DNA from: Phascolarctobacterium sp. | GTDB taxonomy: Bacteria > Bacillota > Negativicutes > Acidaminococcales > Acidaminococcaceae | NCBI GenBank assembly: GCA_030540395.1 | Contig: JAUNWI010000005.1 | Span: 62,001 to 126,000 of the forward strand | Direction of reading: 5' to 3' | Length of the DNA stretch: 64,000 nucleotides | The notes under the pieces: model-generated | Told to the model about the DNA's origin: nothing | The model's input: the letters and a program-made list of their open reading frames with translations, nothing else | The model's database searches: none | Position numbers and translations under genes: made by a program | In this document: positions 42,066 through 51,200 of the stretch, in pieces | How positions within the stretch are numbered: the first letter of the stretch is position 1 | How the letters are laid out: the number at the start of each line of letters is the position of its first letter

Positions 42066-43251
42066 AAATCTGCTTGTATATCGTTTATTGCTGGGCAAAA
42101 AGCTGCAAAACAGCGTGGTAGCTCTGATTATGGCTTTGGGCGTAGCACTGGCAGTAATTGTGCTGCTGCTAGCCAATGGTGTGCACCAGAGCATGGTACA
42201 AGCTGCGAAGCCCTTTCCCTTGCTCATGGGCGCCAAGGGCAGCCCTAATCAGCTTGTTTTGAACAGCGTCTTCCTCAAGGACCAGCCGGTGGGCAATATC
42301 AGCTATTCCGTCCTAGAGGAGCTGCGGCAGTCTAAGGCGGTGGAGCAGGCAATACCGCTGGGCTTTGGTGATAATTATCGCGGCTTTAGGCTCATTGGCA
42401 CCGAAAAAGAGCTTTTTGAGCTTAATCTTTTAGGCGCGAAGCAGGAGCACTGGCTGCAGCTTGCTGAGGGACGTGCCTTTGCTGATGAGCAGGAGGCTGT
42501 GTTGGGTGCGGAGGCAGCGCGTTTAAGCGGCCTGAAGCTGGGCGATAGCTTTGCTTCCGTCCATGGCTTAGTTGCCAACGCCAATAGCAAGGCCCATAAA
42601 GAAAAATATAAGGTTGTGGGCATTTTAAAGCCGGTGCATGGGCCCTATGACCAGGGGATTTTTGTGCCCATGGAAAGCATTTGGGAGCACCATAGCCATG
42701 GTAAGGCAGATACTCCTAAGGAAGCAACCGCCATTGTCATTCGGCCTACGGGCTATGCTGCATCTATGCAGCTAGCTGCGTCCTATAGCAAGCATCCGGC
42801 TGTACAGGTGGTTTTTCCTGCGAAGATAGTGATTCAAATATTCTCAATTCTGGGCAATGTTGAAAAGCTCTTGCAGATGCTTAACTATGCCGTGCTAGCG
42901 ATGGCCTTGCTGATTATCGCGGGCTCCTTATATTGGTTTGCCCTGTGCAGCGCGCATCAGCAGGCTATTATGAGGGCGTTAGGCGGTACTACTAGGCAGG
43001 TAGTAAGCCTGTATTTTCGCCTTGGCATGTGCCTTGTCAGCACAGGTATCATCGGTGGCCTGGTGATGGGCCATGGGCTTTATTATGCTCTTGCCAATTT
43101 GCTGCAGAGCAAGGCCGGCTTGTATCTGCCACAGCAGCTGTTAGCCGAGGAAGGGGTTTTAGTAGCTGTGGTCCTGCTGTTGGGTGCACTTTGTAGCTGG
43201 CTGCCAGCCTATTGGACGGCTTCTAGAAGCGATATTGTTGAAAATTTGTAA
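42058..43251 (+). CDS. FtsX/MacB-type ABC transporter permease
   Basis: The 397 residues have one N-terminal membrane helix (about 16-38) and a large extracytoplasmic MacB-like domain of about 220 residues. Three C-terminal helices follow (YAVLAMALLIIAGSLYWFAL and two more), the FtsX fold. It partners with the ATPase at 41388, probably as a homodimer. The periplasmic domain and the exported CPFCG protein could interact. The gene ends 14 bp before the next promoter. Confidence 0.88.
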   Translation: MNKNLLVYRLLLGKKLQNSVVALIMALGVALAVIVLLLANGVHQSMVQAAKPFPLLMGAKGSPNQLVLNSVFLKDQPVGNISYSVLEELRQSKAVEQAIPLGFGDNYRGFRLIGTEKELFELNLLGAKQEHWLQLAEGRAFADEQEAVLGAEAARLSGLKLGDSFASVHGLVANANSKAHKEKYKVVGILKPVHGPYDQGIFVPMESIWEHHSHGKADTPKEATAIVIRPTGYAASMQLAASYSKHPAVQVVFPAKIVIQIFSILGNVEKLLQMLNYAVLAMALLIIAGSLYWFALCSAHQQAIMRALGGTTRQVVSLYFRLGMCLVSTGIIGGLVMGHGLYYALANLLQSKAGLYLPQQLLAEEGVLVAVVLLLGALCSWLPAYWTASRSDIVENL

Positions 43252-43264
43252 TCTGCACTGCATC

Positions 43265-43293
43265 TTGACAGATACAAAAATCTGCTCTATATT
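43265..43293 (+). promoter_or_regulatory. Promoter of the C39-like gene
   Basis: TTGACA (43265-43270), a 17-bp spacer and TATATT (43288-43293). Confidence 0.75.
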
Positions 43294-43342
43294 TATATCA
43301 TAGTATAACGCTCTGAATTGAGTATAAGGCAGGTTATCAAAG

Positions 43343-43966
43343 ATGAAAATCCCCTTACATTATCAGGTGTCAAATTATGATTGTGGTCCCACCTCGCTAG
43401 TGAACGCGTTAAATGTTTTGTTTGAGCGTGAGGATATTCCTCCGGAGCTCATCCGTAATATTATGCTGTACTGCCTGGATTGCTATAATCTGCAGGGCGA
43501 GGAGGGTCGCTCTGGCACTAGCAGACTGGCGATGATGTACTTGAGCAATTGGATGGATGGCTACGGCAAAACCGGTCGCTTGCCCATCTCCAGCGAATAT
43601 GTAAGTGGCAGGGATGTTTACATCGGCCCCGGAGGCAAAATAAATCAAGCACTGCAATGCAATGGCGTGGTCGTAGTGCGCCTTTTTCTTGATGAATGGC
43701 ATTTTGTTTTGCTCACTGGTAAGGGCAACGATGTGGTGCTTGCTTTTGACCCTTATTTGAGCACAGAGCTTTTTGTGGACCATCCGGAAATCAGCTTGGA
43801 GCTGGACCCCTGGCATTATAATCGTATTATTCCTGATAGTTGCTTTAATTCTGAAGCGGAGCAGCTTTATGCCTTGGGGCCGAAGGACTTGCGCGAGGCT
43901 GTGATCATTTATAACGAAAGGACCCGCAAGCAGGCTGTAATGGAGCAGATTGAATATTATATTTAG
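43343..43966 (+). CDS. C39-like cysteine peptidase-fold protein
   Basis: The 207-residue protein has the papain-like YDCGPTSLVNAL (Cys14), DEWHFVLLTG (His120) and AFDPYL (Asp136), which together form a plausible Cys-His-Asp triad in the order of the C39/bacteriocin-leader peptidase family. Unlike bacteriocin exporters it has no membrane or ABC domain, and no leader peptide gene is adjacent. It has no signal sequence and is probably cytosolic. It has its own promoter and terminator. Substrate unknown. Confidence 0.75.
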   Translation: MKIPLHYQVSNYDCGPTSLVNALNVLFEREDIPPELIRNIMLYCLDCYNLQGEEGRSGTSRLAMMYLSNWMDGYGKTGRLPISSEYVSGRDVYIGPGGKINQALQCNGVVVVRLFLDEWHFVLLTGKGNDVVLAFDPYLSTELFVDHPEISLELDPWHYNRIIPDSCFNSEAEQLYALGPKDLREAVIIYNERTRKQAVMEQIEYYI

Positions 43967-44012
43967 CAGTTACAAGAGCCATCTCAGGGTCAGATTATAT
44001 GATTCTTTACAA

Positions 44013-44054
44013 AGTCGGAGCTTTTTTCTTAAAAAAGCGGCTCCGGCTTTTTTC
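44013..44054 (+). terminator. Terminator after the C39-like gene
   Basis: AGTCGGAGC / GCTCCGGCT stem (one G-T pair), inner TTTTTTC / AAAAAAG pairing, followed by six T. Confidence 0.88.
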
Positions 44055-44128
44055 TTATTTACAAGCGCAATTAAACAGAGTACAATAATAGGGTAAAAGT
44101 ATATATTAGATTTTCAGGAGCGATGTGT

Positions 44129-44485
44129 ATGAAACTAAGTGAAGTACAAAAACTGCTGGAGGCTAGGGTTTTGGGGGGAGAAGAGTTTCTGGACCGCCAA
44201 ATAGAAACCTGCTGCGGCAGCGATATGATGAGCGACGTTTTGGCTTTTACCAAACGCAACACGCTGCTATGTACAGGTCTGACCAATATGCAAGTGGTAC
44301 GCACTGCCGATATGACCGAGCTGAGTGGTTTAGTTTTCGTGCGCGGCAAGGTGCCTGACCAGGAAATAGTGGAGGCTGCGGCGGAGGATATGCTCCCTGT
44401 TTTGGTAACAGAGCATACTTTGTTTGATGCCTGTGGCATTTTATATGCTGCTGGAATTCGTGGCTGTAGTAAAAGAGGTAATTAA
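44129..44485 (+). CDS. DRTGG-domain protein 1
   Basis: The 118-residue protein is a single DRTGG domain: N-terminal KLSEVQKLLEARVLGG, CCGSDMMSDVLAFTKRNTLL, then VVRTADMTELSGLVFVRGK and a VTEHTLFDACGILY end. DRTGG domains usually sit in sensory or regulatory proteins, often next to CBS domains. Here two stand-alone copies bracket an ATPase and a hydrogenase-like protein. ATG 44129 is 8 bases from AGGAG and is preferred over ATG 44123 at 2 bases. It starts the four-gene cassette. Confidence 0.82.
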   Translation: MKLSEVQKLLEARVLGGEEFLDRQIETCCGSDMMSDVLAFTKRNTLLCTGLTNMQVVRTADMTELSGLVFVRGKVPDQEIVEAAAEDMLPVLVTEHTLFDACGILYAAGIRGCSKRGN

Positions 44486-44486
44486 A

Positions 44487-44930
44487 ATGAGTGATAATAA
44501 ATCAGTGAAATTGGCTTTTGATTGCGCCGGAGGCGATTTTGAAAGAGCTGGCGAGGCTTCCTCCAAGATCAAGAAGATGCTGCAGCGTCTGGGCATTCCT
44601 GCGGACTGTGTACGCCGCATCGCCATTGGCACCTATGAGGCCGAGATGAATGTGATTATTCATGCCGGCGGTGGCAATGTGGCGGCGGAGGTTTTCCCCA
44701 CCATGACGGTGATTACCGTTACCGATAAGGGTCCCGGCATTCCTGATATTAATAAAGCTTTGCAGGAGGGCTGGTCCACAGCTCCTGACTATGTGCGCCA
44801 AATGGGCTTTGGTGCCGGCATGGGCTTGCCTAATATGCAAAAATGCTCTGATGAATTTGATATTCAGTCCAAGGTGGGTGAGGGTACTACCATCGTAATG
44901 AAGTTTAAGCACCAAAGTGAAGATTTATAA
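44487..44930 (+). CDS. RsbW-type HATPase (anti-sigma or sensor kinase-like)
   Basis: The 147-residue protein is one GHKL ATPase domain: N-box GTYEAEMNVIIHAGGG, G1 DKGPGIPD and G2 GFGAGMGLPNM. It lacks a phosphoacceptor histidine domain and membrane helices, like RsbW/SpoIIAB anti-sigma kinases. It begins 1 base after the first DRTGG gene. Its partner is presumably in the cassette; no STAS anti-anti-sigma or sigma gene lies nearby. Confidence 0.85.
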   Translation: MSDNKSVKLAFDCAGGDFERAGEASSKIKKMLQRLGIPADCVRRIAIGTYEAEMNVIIHAGGGNVAAEVFPTMTVITVTDKGPGIPDINKALQEGWSTAPDYVRQMGFGAGMGLPNMQKCSDEFDIQSKVGEGTTIVMKFKHQSEDL

Positions 44931-44964
44931 GCTAATGTTTCTGAGCAAAGTGAGGTGATACGCA

Positions 44965-46338
44965 TTGGCTCCTACAAAGTATTATCATTCGGTACAGCTC
45001 AATAGAGAGAAATGTCAGGGCTGCGTATCCTGCGTCAAGCTCTGTCCTACGGAGGCCATTAGGGTTCGCAATGGCAAGGCCGAGATTTTGGCGGACCGCT
45101 GCATTGATTGTGGTGCCTGTGCCAGTGGCTGTCCCTATCACGCCTTTACAGTGAAGACCGACATGCTGGAGGGCTTGTCAAAGTTTGTATATAACATTGT
45201 GCTGCCGGCGCCCAGCCTTTATTCCCAGTTTCCGGCCAACGTGCCCTTGGAGGACATTTGGCAGGGGCTGCATAATTTAGGCTTTGATGAGATTTTTGAC
45301 GTTTCGCTGGCTTCTGAATACATTGCCAAGGAAATAGAAAGCTATCTTAAAAACTACACAGGAGGACGCAAGCCTTTAATTTCCAGCACCTGTCCGGCGG
45401 TAATGCGTCTGATTCAGGTAAAATTTCCGGAATTAATCAAGCAGGTAGTGCCGGTTTTGGCACCTGTTGAAGCTGCGGCCATTTATGTCAAGCGGGAGGC
45501 GGCAGCGCGCAAGCAGCTGTCAACGGACCTTATTGGCGTGTGGTTTATTTCACCCTGCCCTTCCAAAGAGACCAATATCCGTCAGTCCGTGGACGTACAG
45601 CATACGGAGCTCACAGGCAGCTTTAGCCTGAGCGAAATCTATGGCCTGCTCTTGAAAAATATGGGTGGAACCCATGAATTAAATGTGCGCACCGGCTCTT
45701 CCTATGGCTTGGGTTGGGGAACCTACGGAGGGGAGCTGGCTTCTGCAGGCATAACCAATGGTCTGGCGATTCACGGCATTGATAATGTTTACGAAATCCT
45801 AGAGCAGATTTCTATGAATAAAATGCCCCAGCTTGATTATGTGGAGTGCAATGCCTGCCAGGGCGGCTGCTTGGGCGGCCTTTTGGCAGCAGAAAATAAA
45901 TTTGTAGCTGAAAGCAATCTGCGTCAGCGTATCCGCCAACTGCGAGAGCAGGAGCCTGCCGCCAGGCAGGAGGCTATGGCTAGAACCATGGTGCTGCAGG
46001 ACTTTCCGGCTTCGGCTGCCTATCGCAAGCGCTTGGTGCCCCGTCCCATGATGCAGCTGGATGATGACATTATGGAGGCTATGAAGAAGTTCGAGCGCAT
46101 GGAGGAGGTACTCTGTGCGTTGCCTGGACTGGATTGTGGTGCTTGTGGCGCTCCCAGCTGCCAGGGCTTGGCCGAAGATATCGTGCAGGGTAAGGCCCAC
46201 GAAATTGATTGTATTTTTAAACTGCGTGCCAGTGTGCACAAGCTGTCCCAGGGCATGCTGGAGCTGGCTAAGCAGATTCCCATATACCATGAACCCAAAA
46301 TGCTGAATAATATGGAGGATGAAGATCATGAAGGTTAA
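44965..46338 (+). CDS. Iron-sulfur [FeFe]-hydrogenase-like sensor protein
   Basis: Two 4Fe-4S ferredoxin motifs come first (Cys17/20/23/27 and Cys46/49/52/56). A degenerate H-cluster domain follows: L1 SSTCPAVMRL, where the usual first Cys of TSCCP is Thr, L2 ISPCPSKE and L3 NACQGGCLGG. Then comes a 4Fe-4S module DCGACGAPSCQG with a further Cys (HEIDC). The four H-cluster cysteine ligands seem kept but the proton-relay Cys is lost, as in putative sensory hydrogenases. HydE/F/G maturases are not in the window. The start is TTG 44965, 7 bases after AGGTGA. It probably senses redox state or H2 and passes the signal to the neighbouring HATPase. Confidence 0.82.
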   Translation: MAPTKYYHSVQLNREKCQGCVSCVKLCPTEAIRVRNGKAEILADRCIDCGACASGCPYHAFTVKTDMLEGLSKFVYNIVLPAPSLYSQFPANVPLEDIWQGLHNLGFDEIFDVSLASEYIAKEIESYLKNYTGGRKPLISSTCPAVMRLIQVKFPELIKQVVPVLAPVEAAAIYVKREAAARKQLSTDLIGVWFISPCPSKETNIRQSVDVQHTELTGSFSLSEIYGLLLKNMGGTHELNVRTGSSYGLGWGTYGGELASAGITNGLAIHGIDNVYEILEQISMNKMPQLDYVECNACQGGCLGGLLAAENKFVAESNLRQRIRQLREQEPAARQEAMARTMVLQDFPASAAYRKRLVPRPMMQLDDDIMEAMKKFERMEEVLCALPGLDCGACGAPSCQGLAEDIVQGKAHEIDCIFKLRASVHKLSQGMLELAKQIPIYHEPKMLNNMEDEDHEG

Positions 46339-46678
46339 AGAGCTTTTAGATGTATTAAATTTGAAATTGTTAACTAAGGATGTATCCGAGGATGCGTTAT
46401 ATGCAGAGGTAGAGGGTGGCTATGCCAGCGACCTGCTGAGCAATGCCATGGGCCAGGCACAACCGGGCATGGTATGGGTGACAATGCAGGGGCACCAAAA
46501 TGTAGCTGCCGTGGCTTCCTTGATTGGGCTTTCCTGCGTGATTGTAGCTGGTGATGGTCCTGTGGCTGAAGAAACTCTGCACAAAGCCAATATGAATGAT
46601 ATTGTTGTTGCCGCTACTGCTGAGCCTGCTTTTGAGCTGATTGGCAAAATGTATGCGTTGGGCGTGGGCAAAAAATAA
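46328..46678 (+). CDS. DRTGG-domain protein 2
   Basis: The 116-residue DRTGG-domain protein starts KVKELLDVLNLKLLTKD. It is distantly similar to the protein at 44129 in length, fold and position of the ASDLLSNAMGQAQPGMVWVT segment. ATG 46328 is 10 bases after GGAGG; ATG 46319 is only 1 base away. It overlaps the hydrogenase-like gene by 11 bases. It closes the cassette. Confidence 0.82.
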   Translation: MKVKELLDVLNLKLLTKDVSEDALYAEVEGGYASDLLSNAMGQAQPGMVWVTMQGHQNVAAVASLIGLSCVIVAGDGPVAEETLHKANMNDIVVAATAEPAFELIGKMYALGVGKK

Positions 46679-46699
46679 GCAAAAAAGGCATTTTTTAAG

Positions 46700-46717
46700 A
46701 ATGACTGGTTGGTCATT
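46700..46717. promoter_or_regulatory. Inverted repeat, possible operator
   Basis: AATGAC-N6-GTCATT lies 22 bases after the DRTGG 2 stop. It resembles TetR-family or FadR-type operators of Firmicutes. It could also be the base of a weak terminator. From here to 47060 I see no supported gene; the stretch is AT-rich and gene-free. Confidence 0.35.
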
Positions 46718-47061
46718 TTGAAAAAACTAACCGATTTACGAAAGTAGTTGAAAAACAGGCAAGCTGTATCCTTTGTGAAAAACGCGATAGGAAAAATCTA
46801 GTACAAATAACCTTTTGTGCTTTTATGATGGAATATGAAGAAAAAGGCTGTGAATGTCCTGTTGAAACAATACAAAAAAGCCAGAAATACACAGCGTTCA
46901 CAGATTTATTTCGGTTTTTTGTAAAGAAAAAGCTTGCTATGTTACAATTTTATTGGTATTATATTAGTCGTTAAGCCTTTAAAATCTCCGCTTCGTGAAA
47001 CTGTCATTGACAAGGCGATGGAAAATTTTTCCCGAAAATGAGTGAAGTTTCCGCTGAAATG

Positions 47062-47298
47062 TGTTATAATTGTAGCAGAAACGAAAAAGAAAATATAAAA
47101 ATTTTCCGAGCTCTAGCAGGAGTTTTCCTTGCTATGTCGAAAACACAATATAGAAAAGTATGAAGTCTTTGTGAAATGCTTGACTAAGGCAGTACCTTAT
47201 CTGGTGGTTCCGTCTGGGAACAGCAGATGAGTTATAAGCAAAAAGGGATTCTCCCCTTTTATAAACACAATGTCCTAATTATAAGGAGGAAGGTAAAC
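47062..47298 (+). promoter_or_regulatory. Promoter and structured leader of the succinate-to-propionate operon
   Basis: An extended -10 (TGT-TATAAT, 47062-47070) precedes a leader of about 220 nt. Within it a nested hairpin is visible at 47198-47228: ATCTG, then GTTCC-GTCTG-GGAAC, then CAGAT. No known riboswitch core was recognised. AAGGAGGAAGG lies just before the operon's first ATG. Confidence 0.55.
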
Positions 47299-48819
47299 AT
47301 GATCGACATTAAAGATCGCATTGTTGACGTAGTAGCTGGCAAAGTTATGACTGCTGAAGCTGCTGCAGAATTTGTACATGATGGTGACAACGTAGGTACC
47401 AGTGGTTTTACTCCGTCTGGCTATCCGAAAGCTGTACCTCTGGCTCTTGCTGAAAAAGGCAAAAAAACTCCTTTCAAAATCAACGTTTGGACTGGCGCAT
47501 CCGTAGGTCCCGAAATGGATACCGCTATGACCCAAGCAGGCATCGTTGACCGTCGTATGCCTTACCAAACCAACAACGATATGCGTAAAGCTATCAATGC
47601 TGGCCAAGTTAAATACACCGACCTGCATCTGAGCCATGTTGCTCAAATGACTCGTTATGGCTTCATGGCTAACCGTCGTGACGTTGATGTTGCAATCGTA
47701 GAAGCTTGCAAAATCATCGACCTGGGCGAAGGCAAAGTTGGTCTGATCCCGACCACCTCCATGGGCAACACCTCTTCCTATGTTCAATCCGCTAAAAAGG
47801 TTATCGTTGAAGTTAACGTAACCCAACCGGTTGCTCTGGAAGGCATGCATGACTCCTATGTTCCTCTGGATCCCCCGAACCGTGGACCTATCCCCGTTTG
47901 CAAACCGGAAGACATCATCGGCACTCCGTATGTTCCTGTAGAAGTTGAAAAGATCGTTGCTGTTGTTCCTTGCGACATCACCGATAAAGTTCGTCCTTTG
48001 GGCGCTATCGACGAAGACGCTCAAAAGATGGGCAAAAACCTGGTTGACTTCTTCAAAGCTGAAGTTGCTGCTGGCCGTCTGCCGAAGAACCTGCTGCCGT
48101 TGCAATCTGGCGTAGGCTCCGTAGCTAACGCAGTTATCAATGGTCTGGTTAACTCCGACTTTGAAGACCTGACCGTTTACACCGAAGTTATCCAAGACGG
48201 TATGTTCGACCTGATCGACGCTGGCAAACTGCGCGTTTGCTCCGGTACCGCTCTGAGCCCGTCTCCTGAATGCCTGAAGAAATTCTACGAAAACGTAGAC
48301 AAATACAAGAAGTACATCATCCTGCGTCCGCAAGAAGTTGCTAACAGCCCGGAAGTTGCTCGTCGTATCGGCGTTATCGCTATGAACACCGCTATCGAAG
48401 TTGACATCTATGGCAACGTTAACTCCACTCATATCTGCGGCACCAAGCTGATGAACGGTATCGGCGGCTCCGGCGACTATGCTCGTAACGGCTTCCTGAC
48501 CGTATTCTTCACCACCTCCTTGGCAAAGGGCGGCGCTATCTCTTCCATAGTTCCTTTCTGCAGCCATGTTGACCACACCGAGCATGATGTTGACGTTATC
48601 GTTTCCGAACGCGGCGTAGCTGACCTGCGTGGCCTGTCCCCGAAAGAACGCGCTCTGGTTATCATCGACAAGATTGCTAACCCGAAATATCAACCCATGC
48701 TGTTGGATTACTTCCATCGTGCATGCGAAGCTTGCAAGAACAGCCAAACCCCGCACATTCTGTCCGAGGCTTTCTCCTTCCATACCCGCTTCAACGAAAC
48801 CGGCACCATGGAAAAATAA
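47299..48819 (+). CDS. Succinate (propionyl-CoA:succinate) CoA-transferase
   Basis: Moves CoA from propionyl-CoA, the end product of the pathway, to succinate, so activation costs no ATP. The 506-residue acetyl-CoA hydrolase/transferase family protein has PSGYPKAVPLALAEKGKK, VWTGASVGPEMD, the catalytic-Glu region AIEVDIYGNVNSTH and the CoA-binding GIGGSGDYARNGFLT loop. The C-terminal HVDHTEHDVDVIVSERG is typical of the SCACT/ScpC group. ATG 47299 directly follows AGGAGGAAGG; the frame opens 24 codons earlier in the leader. Specificity for succinate is inferred from the operon. Codon bias is extreme. Confidence 0.9.
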   Translation: MIDIKDRIVDVVAGKVMTAEAAAEFVHDGDNVGTSGFTPSGYPKAVPLALAEKGKKTPFKINVWTGASVGPEMDTAMTQAGIVDRRMPYQTNNDMRKAINAGQVKYTDLHLSHVAQMTRYGFMANRRDVDVAIVEACKIIDLGEGKVGLIPTTSMGNTSSYVQSAKKVIVEVNVTQPVALEGMHDSYVPLDPPNRGPIPVCKPEDIIGTPYVPVEVEKIVAVVPCDITDKVRPLGAIDEDAQKMGKNLVDFFKAEVAAGRLPKNLLPLQSGVGSVANAVINGLVNSDFEDLTVYTEVIQDGMFDLIDAGKLRVCSGTALSPSPECLKKFYENVDKYKKYIILRPQEVANSPEVARRIGVIAMNTAIEVDIYGNVNSTHICGTKLMNGIGGSGDYARNGFLTVFFTTSLAKGGAISSIVPFCSHVDHTEHDVDVIVSERGVADLRGLSPKERALVIIDKIANPKYQPMLLDYFHRACEACKNSQTPHILSEAFSFHTRFNETGTMEK

Positions 48820-48881
48820 TTTGAAAATATCTTAAGAATCTACTTGAGAAGTTTTCAAAAATATTGTAAACTATGTTATGT

Positions 48882-48914
48882 ACTTGCCGATGGGTGTGAG
48901 TCCCATCGGCAGGT
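48882..48914 (+). other. Strong intercistronic hairpin without T tract (1)
   Basis: A 13-bp stem including TGCCGATGGG / CCCATCGGCA with a 7-nt loop, followed by ATAAATAAAAATG and no T run. It lies between the CoA-transferase and the mutase. It is more likely an mRNA processing or 3'-stabilising element than a terminator. Confidence 0.6.
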
Positions 48915-49040
48915 ATAAATAAAAATGTTGACGAGGCCTTTAGGCTTTGCCATATACCGTCTTTGACGGACACTCTCACCATCATTTCGGATCCGTCCAA
49001 TCCGAAATATGCAAACCAAATATTTAAGGAGGATTTGAGA

Positions 49041-50690
49041 ATGGCATTTGAAGAAATTAAAGCTGGTTTAGCAAAATACACTGCTGACGTTGAAGCTAAA
49101 CTGGTAAAAAACCCTGAACGCGCAAACCTGGTTCCTAACAGACTGTACACCCCGATTGATCTTGGTGAAAACTTTGACTACATGACCAAATTGGGCTTCC
49201 CCGGTGAATATCCTTACACCCGTGGCGTACAACCCACCATGTATCGTGGCCGTTTCTGGACCATGCGTATGTATGCTGGTTTCTCCACCGCTGAAGAATC
49301 CAACAAACGTTATCGTTACCTGCTGGCTAACGGTGGTTCCGGCCTGTCCTGCGCATTCGACCTGCCGACCCAAATCGGTTATGACTCCACCGATCCGATG
49401 GCTGAAGGCGAAGTTGGTAAAGTAGGCGTAGCTATCGACTCCCTGGCAGATATGGAAATCCTGTTTGACCAAATCTCTTTGGACAAAGTTTCCACTTCTA
49501 TGACCATCAACGCTCCTGCATCCGTACTGCTGGCTATGTACATTGCAGTTGCTGAAAAACAAGGCGTTTCCGCTGACAAACTGCGCGGCACCATTCAGAA
49601 CGATATTCTGAAAGAGTATGCAGCTCGCGGCACCTACATTTTCCCGCCGAAACCCTCTATGCGTTTGATCACCAATATTTTCGAATATTGCTCCAAGAAC
49701 GTACCCCTGTGGAACACCATCTCCATTTCCGGTTACCACATTCGTGAAGCTGGTTCCACCGCTTCTCAAGAAATCGCATTCACCATCGCTGACGGCATTG
49801 CTTATGTAGAAGCTGCTATCAAAGCTGGTCTGGACGTTGACGCTTTCGCTGGCCGTCTGTCCTTCTTCTGGAATGCTCATAACAACGTACTTGAAGAAGT
49901 TGCTAAATTCCGCGCTTCTCGTCGTGTATGGTCCAAAGTTATGAAAGAGCGTTTTGGCGCTAAGAAAGCTAAATCCATGATGCTGCGCGTTCATACCCAA
50001 ACCGCTGGCTCCATGCTGACCGCTCAACAACCGAACAACAACATCGTTCGTGTTGCTCTGCAAACCGCTGCTGCTGTTATGGGTGGCACCCAATCCCTGC
50101 ACACCAACTCCAAGGACGAAGCTTTGGCACTGCCGACCACTGAGTCTGTAACCATCGCTCTGCGTACCCAACAAATCGTTGCTTACGAATCCGGCCTGGC
50201 TGACACCGTTGACCCGTTGGGCGGCTCCTACTATGTAGAAGCTCTGACCGACAAGATCGAGAAAGAAGCTTGGGAATACATCGAAAAGATCGACGAAATT
50301 GGTGGCGCTCCTGAAGCTATCGCTAAAGGCTACATCCAAAAAGAAATTCAAGATTCCGCTTACAAATGGCAAATGGAAATTGAAAAAGGCGACCGTATCA
50401 TCGTTGGCGTTAACAAATTCACCCAAGAGGAAGAACCTCCGAAGAACCTGCTGCGCGTAGACGGCTCTGTAGGCAAACTGCAAGCTGAAAAGATTGCTGC
50501 TCTGAAAGCTCGCCGTGACAACGCTGCTGTAGAAGCTGCTCTGAAAGCTCTGGAAGCTGGTTGCGCAGACGAATCTGTAAACCTGATGCCTTTGATCCTC
50601 GACGCAGTTCGTGCATATGCTACCGAAGGTGAAATCTGCGGCGTTATGAGAAAAGTATTCGGTGAATATCAACCTCATACCACTCTCTAA
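49041..50690 (+). CDS. mcmA1: Methylmalonyl-CoA mutase, catalytic (large) subunit
   Basis: B12-dependent rearrangement of succinyl-CoA to (R)-methylmalonyl-CoA. The 549 residues contain the substrate TIM barrel only. [52 protein letters not shown] and [19 protein letters not shown] are family hallmarks. The B12-binding domain is absent and is encoded by the next gene, as in archaeal-type mutases. ATG 49041 follows AAGGAGG. Codon bias is strong. Confidence 0.96.
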   Translation: MAFEEIKAGLAKYTADVEAKLVKNPERANLVPNRLYTPIDLGENFDYMTKLGFPGEYPYTRGVQPTMYRGRFWTMRMYAGFSTAEESNKRYRYLLANGGSGLSCAFDLPTQIGYDSTDPMAEGEVGKVGVAIDSLADMEILFDQISLDKVSTSMTINAPASVLLAMYIAVAEKQGVSADKLRGTIQNDILKEYAARGTYIFPPKPSMRLITNIFEYCSKNVPLWNTISISGYHIREAGSTASQEIAFTIADGIAYVEAAIKAGLDVDAFAGRLSFFWNAHNNVLEEVAKFRASRRVWSKVMKERFGAKKAKSMMLRVHTQTAGSMLTAQQPNNNIVRVALQTAAAVMGGTQSLHTNSKDEALALPTTESVTIALRTQQIVAYESGLADTVDPLGGSYYVEALTDKIEKEAWEYIEKIDEIGGAPEAIAKGYIQKEIQDSAYKWQMEIEKGDRIIVGVNKFTQEEEPPKNLLRVDGSVGKLQAEKIAALKARRDNAAVEAALKALEAGCADESVNLMPLILDAVRAYATEGEICGVMRKVFGEYQPHTTL

Positions 50691-50725
50691 TTTGTAAACA
50701 CTAACATATACGGAGGTATTTTACA

Positions 50726-51115
50726 ATGGCTAACATTAAAGTTTTAGTTGCTAAACCCGGTCTGGACGGCCATGACCGCGGTGCTAAAGTAGTTGCTCGT
50801 GCTCTGCGCGACGCTGGTTTCGAAGTTATCTACACCGGTATCCGTCTGACCCCGGAACAAATCGCTGAAGCTGCTCTGCAAGACGACGTACAAGTTGTTG
50901 CTCTGTCCCTGCTGTCCGGCGCTCACAACACCCTGTTCCCGAAAGTAGTTGAACTGCTGAAGGAAAAAGGCCTGAACGACGTTCTGGTTATCGGCGGCGG
51001 CGTTATTCCTGACGCTGACATCCCCGGCCTGAAAGCTGCTGGCATCACTGAAGTATTCACTCCTGGCACCCCGACCAGCAAAATTGTTGAATGCATCAAC
51101 GCTAACGTAAAATAA
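50726..51115 (+). CDS. mcmA2: Methylmalonyl-CoA mutase, B12-binding (small) subunit
   Basis: The 129-residue Rossmann-like cobalamin-binding protein has DGHDRG with His16 as lower cobalt ligand, the LSLLSGAHN segment and IGGGVIP near the nucleotide tail, and TPGTP at the end. It pairs with the large subunit 35 bases upstream. Stand-alone small subunits of this size occur in archaeal and some Negativicute mutases. Confidence 0.96.
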   Translation: MANIKVLVAKPGLDGHDRGAKVVARALRDAGFEVIYTGIRLTPEQIAEAALQDDVQVVALSLLSGAHNTLFPKVVELLKEKGLNDVLVIGGGVIPDADIPGLKAAGITEVFTPGTPTSKIVECINANVK

Positions 51116-51136
51116 TTTTATCCCTAACCTATAAGC

Positions 51137-51161
51137 GCAAGCCGGGCTTGTCCCGGCTTGC
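51137..51161 (+). other. Strong intercistronic hairpin without T tract (2)
   Basis: Perfect 10-bp stem GCAAGCCGGG / CCCGGCTTGC with a 5-nt loop, followed by CTTATCAAAT. It lies between the small mutase subunit and meaB. It may lower expression of the downstream chaperone relative to the enzymes. Confidence 0.6.
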
Positions 51162-51200
51162 CTTATCAAATATTCACAATCTGACAAGGCGGTGTGAACT

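Noticed and set aside
47275-48783. 502-codon minus-strand frame opposite the CoA-transferase gene
   Set aside because: Same codon-bias artefact. Its translation has no domain, while the plus strand encodes a complete known enzyme.
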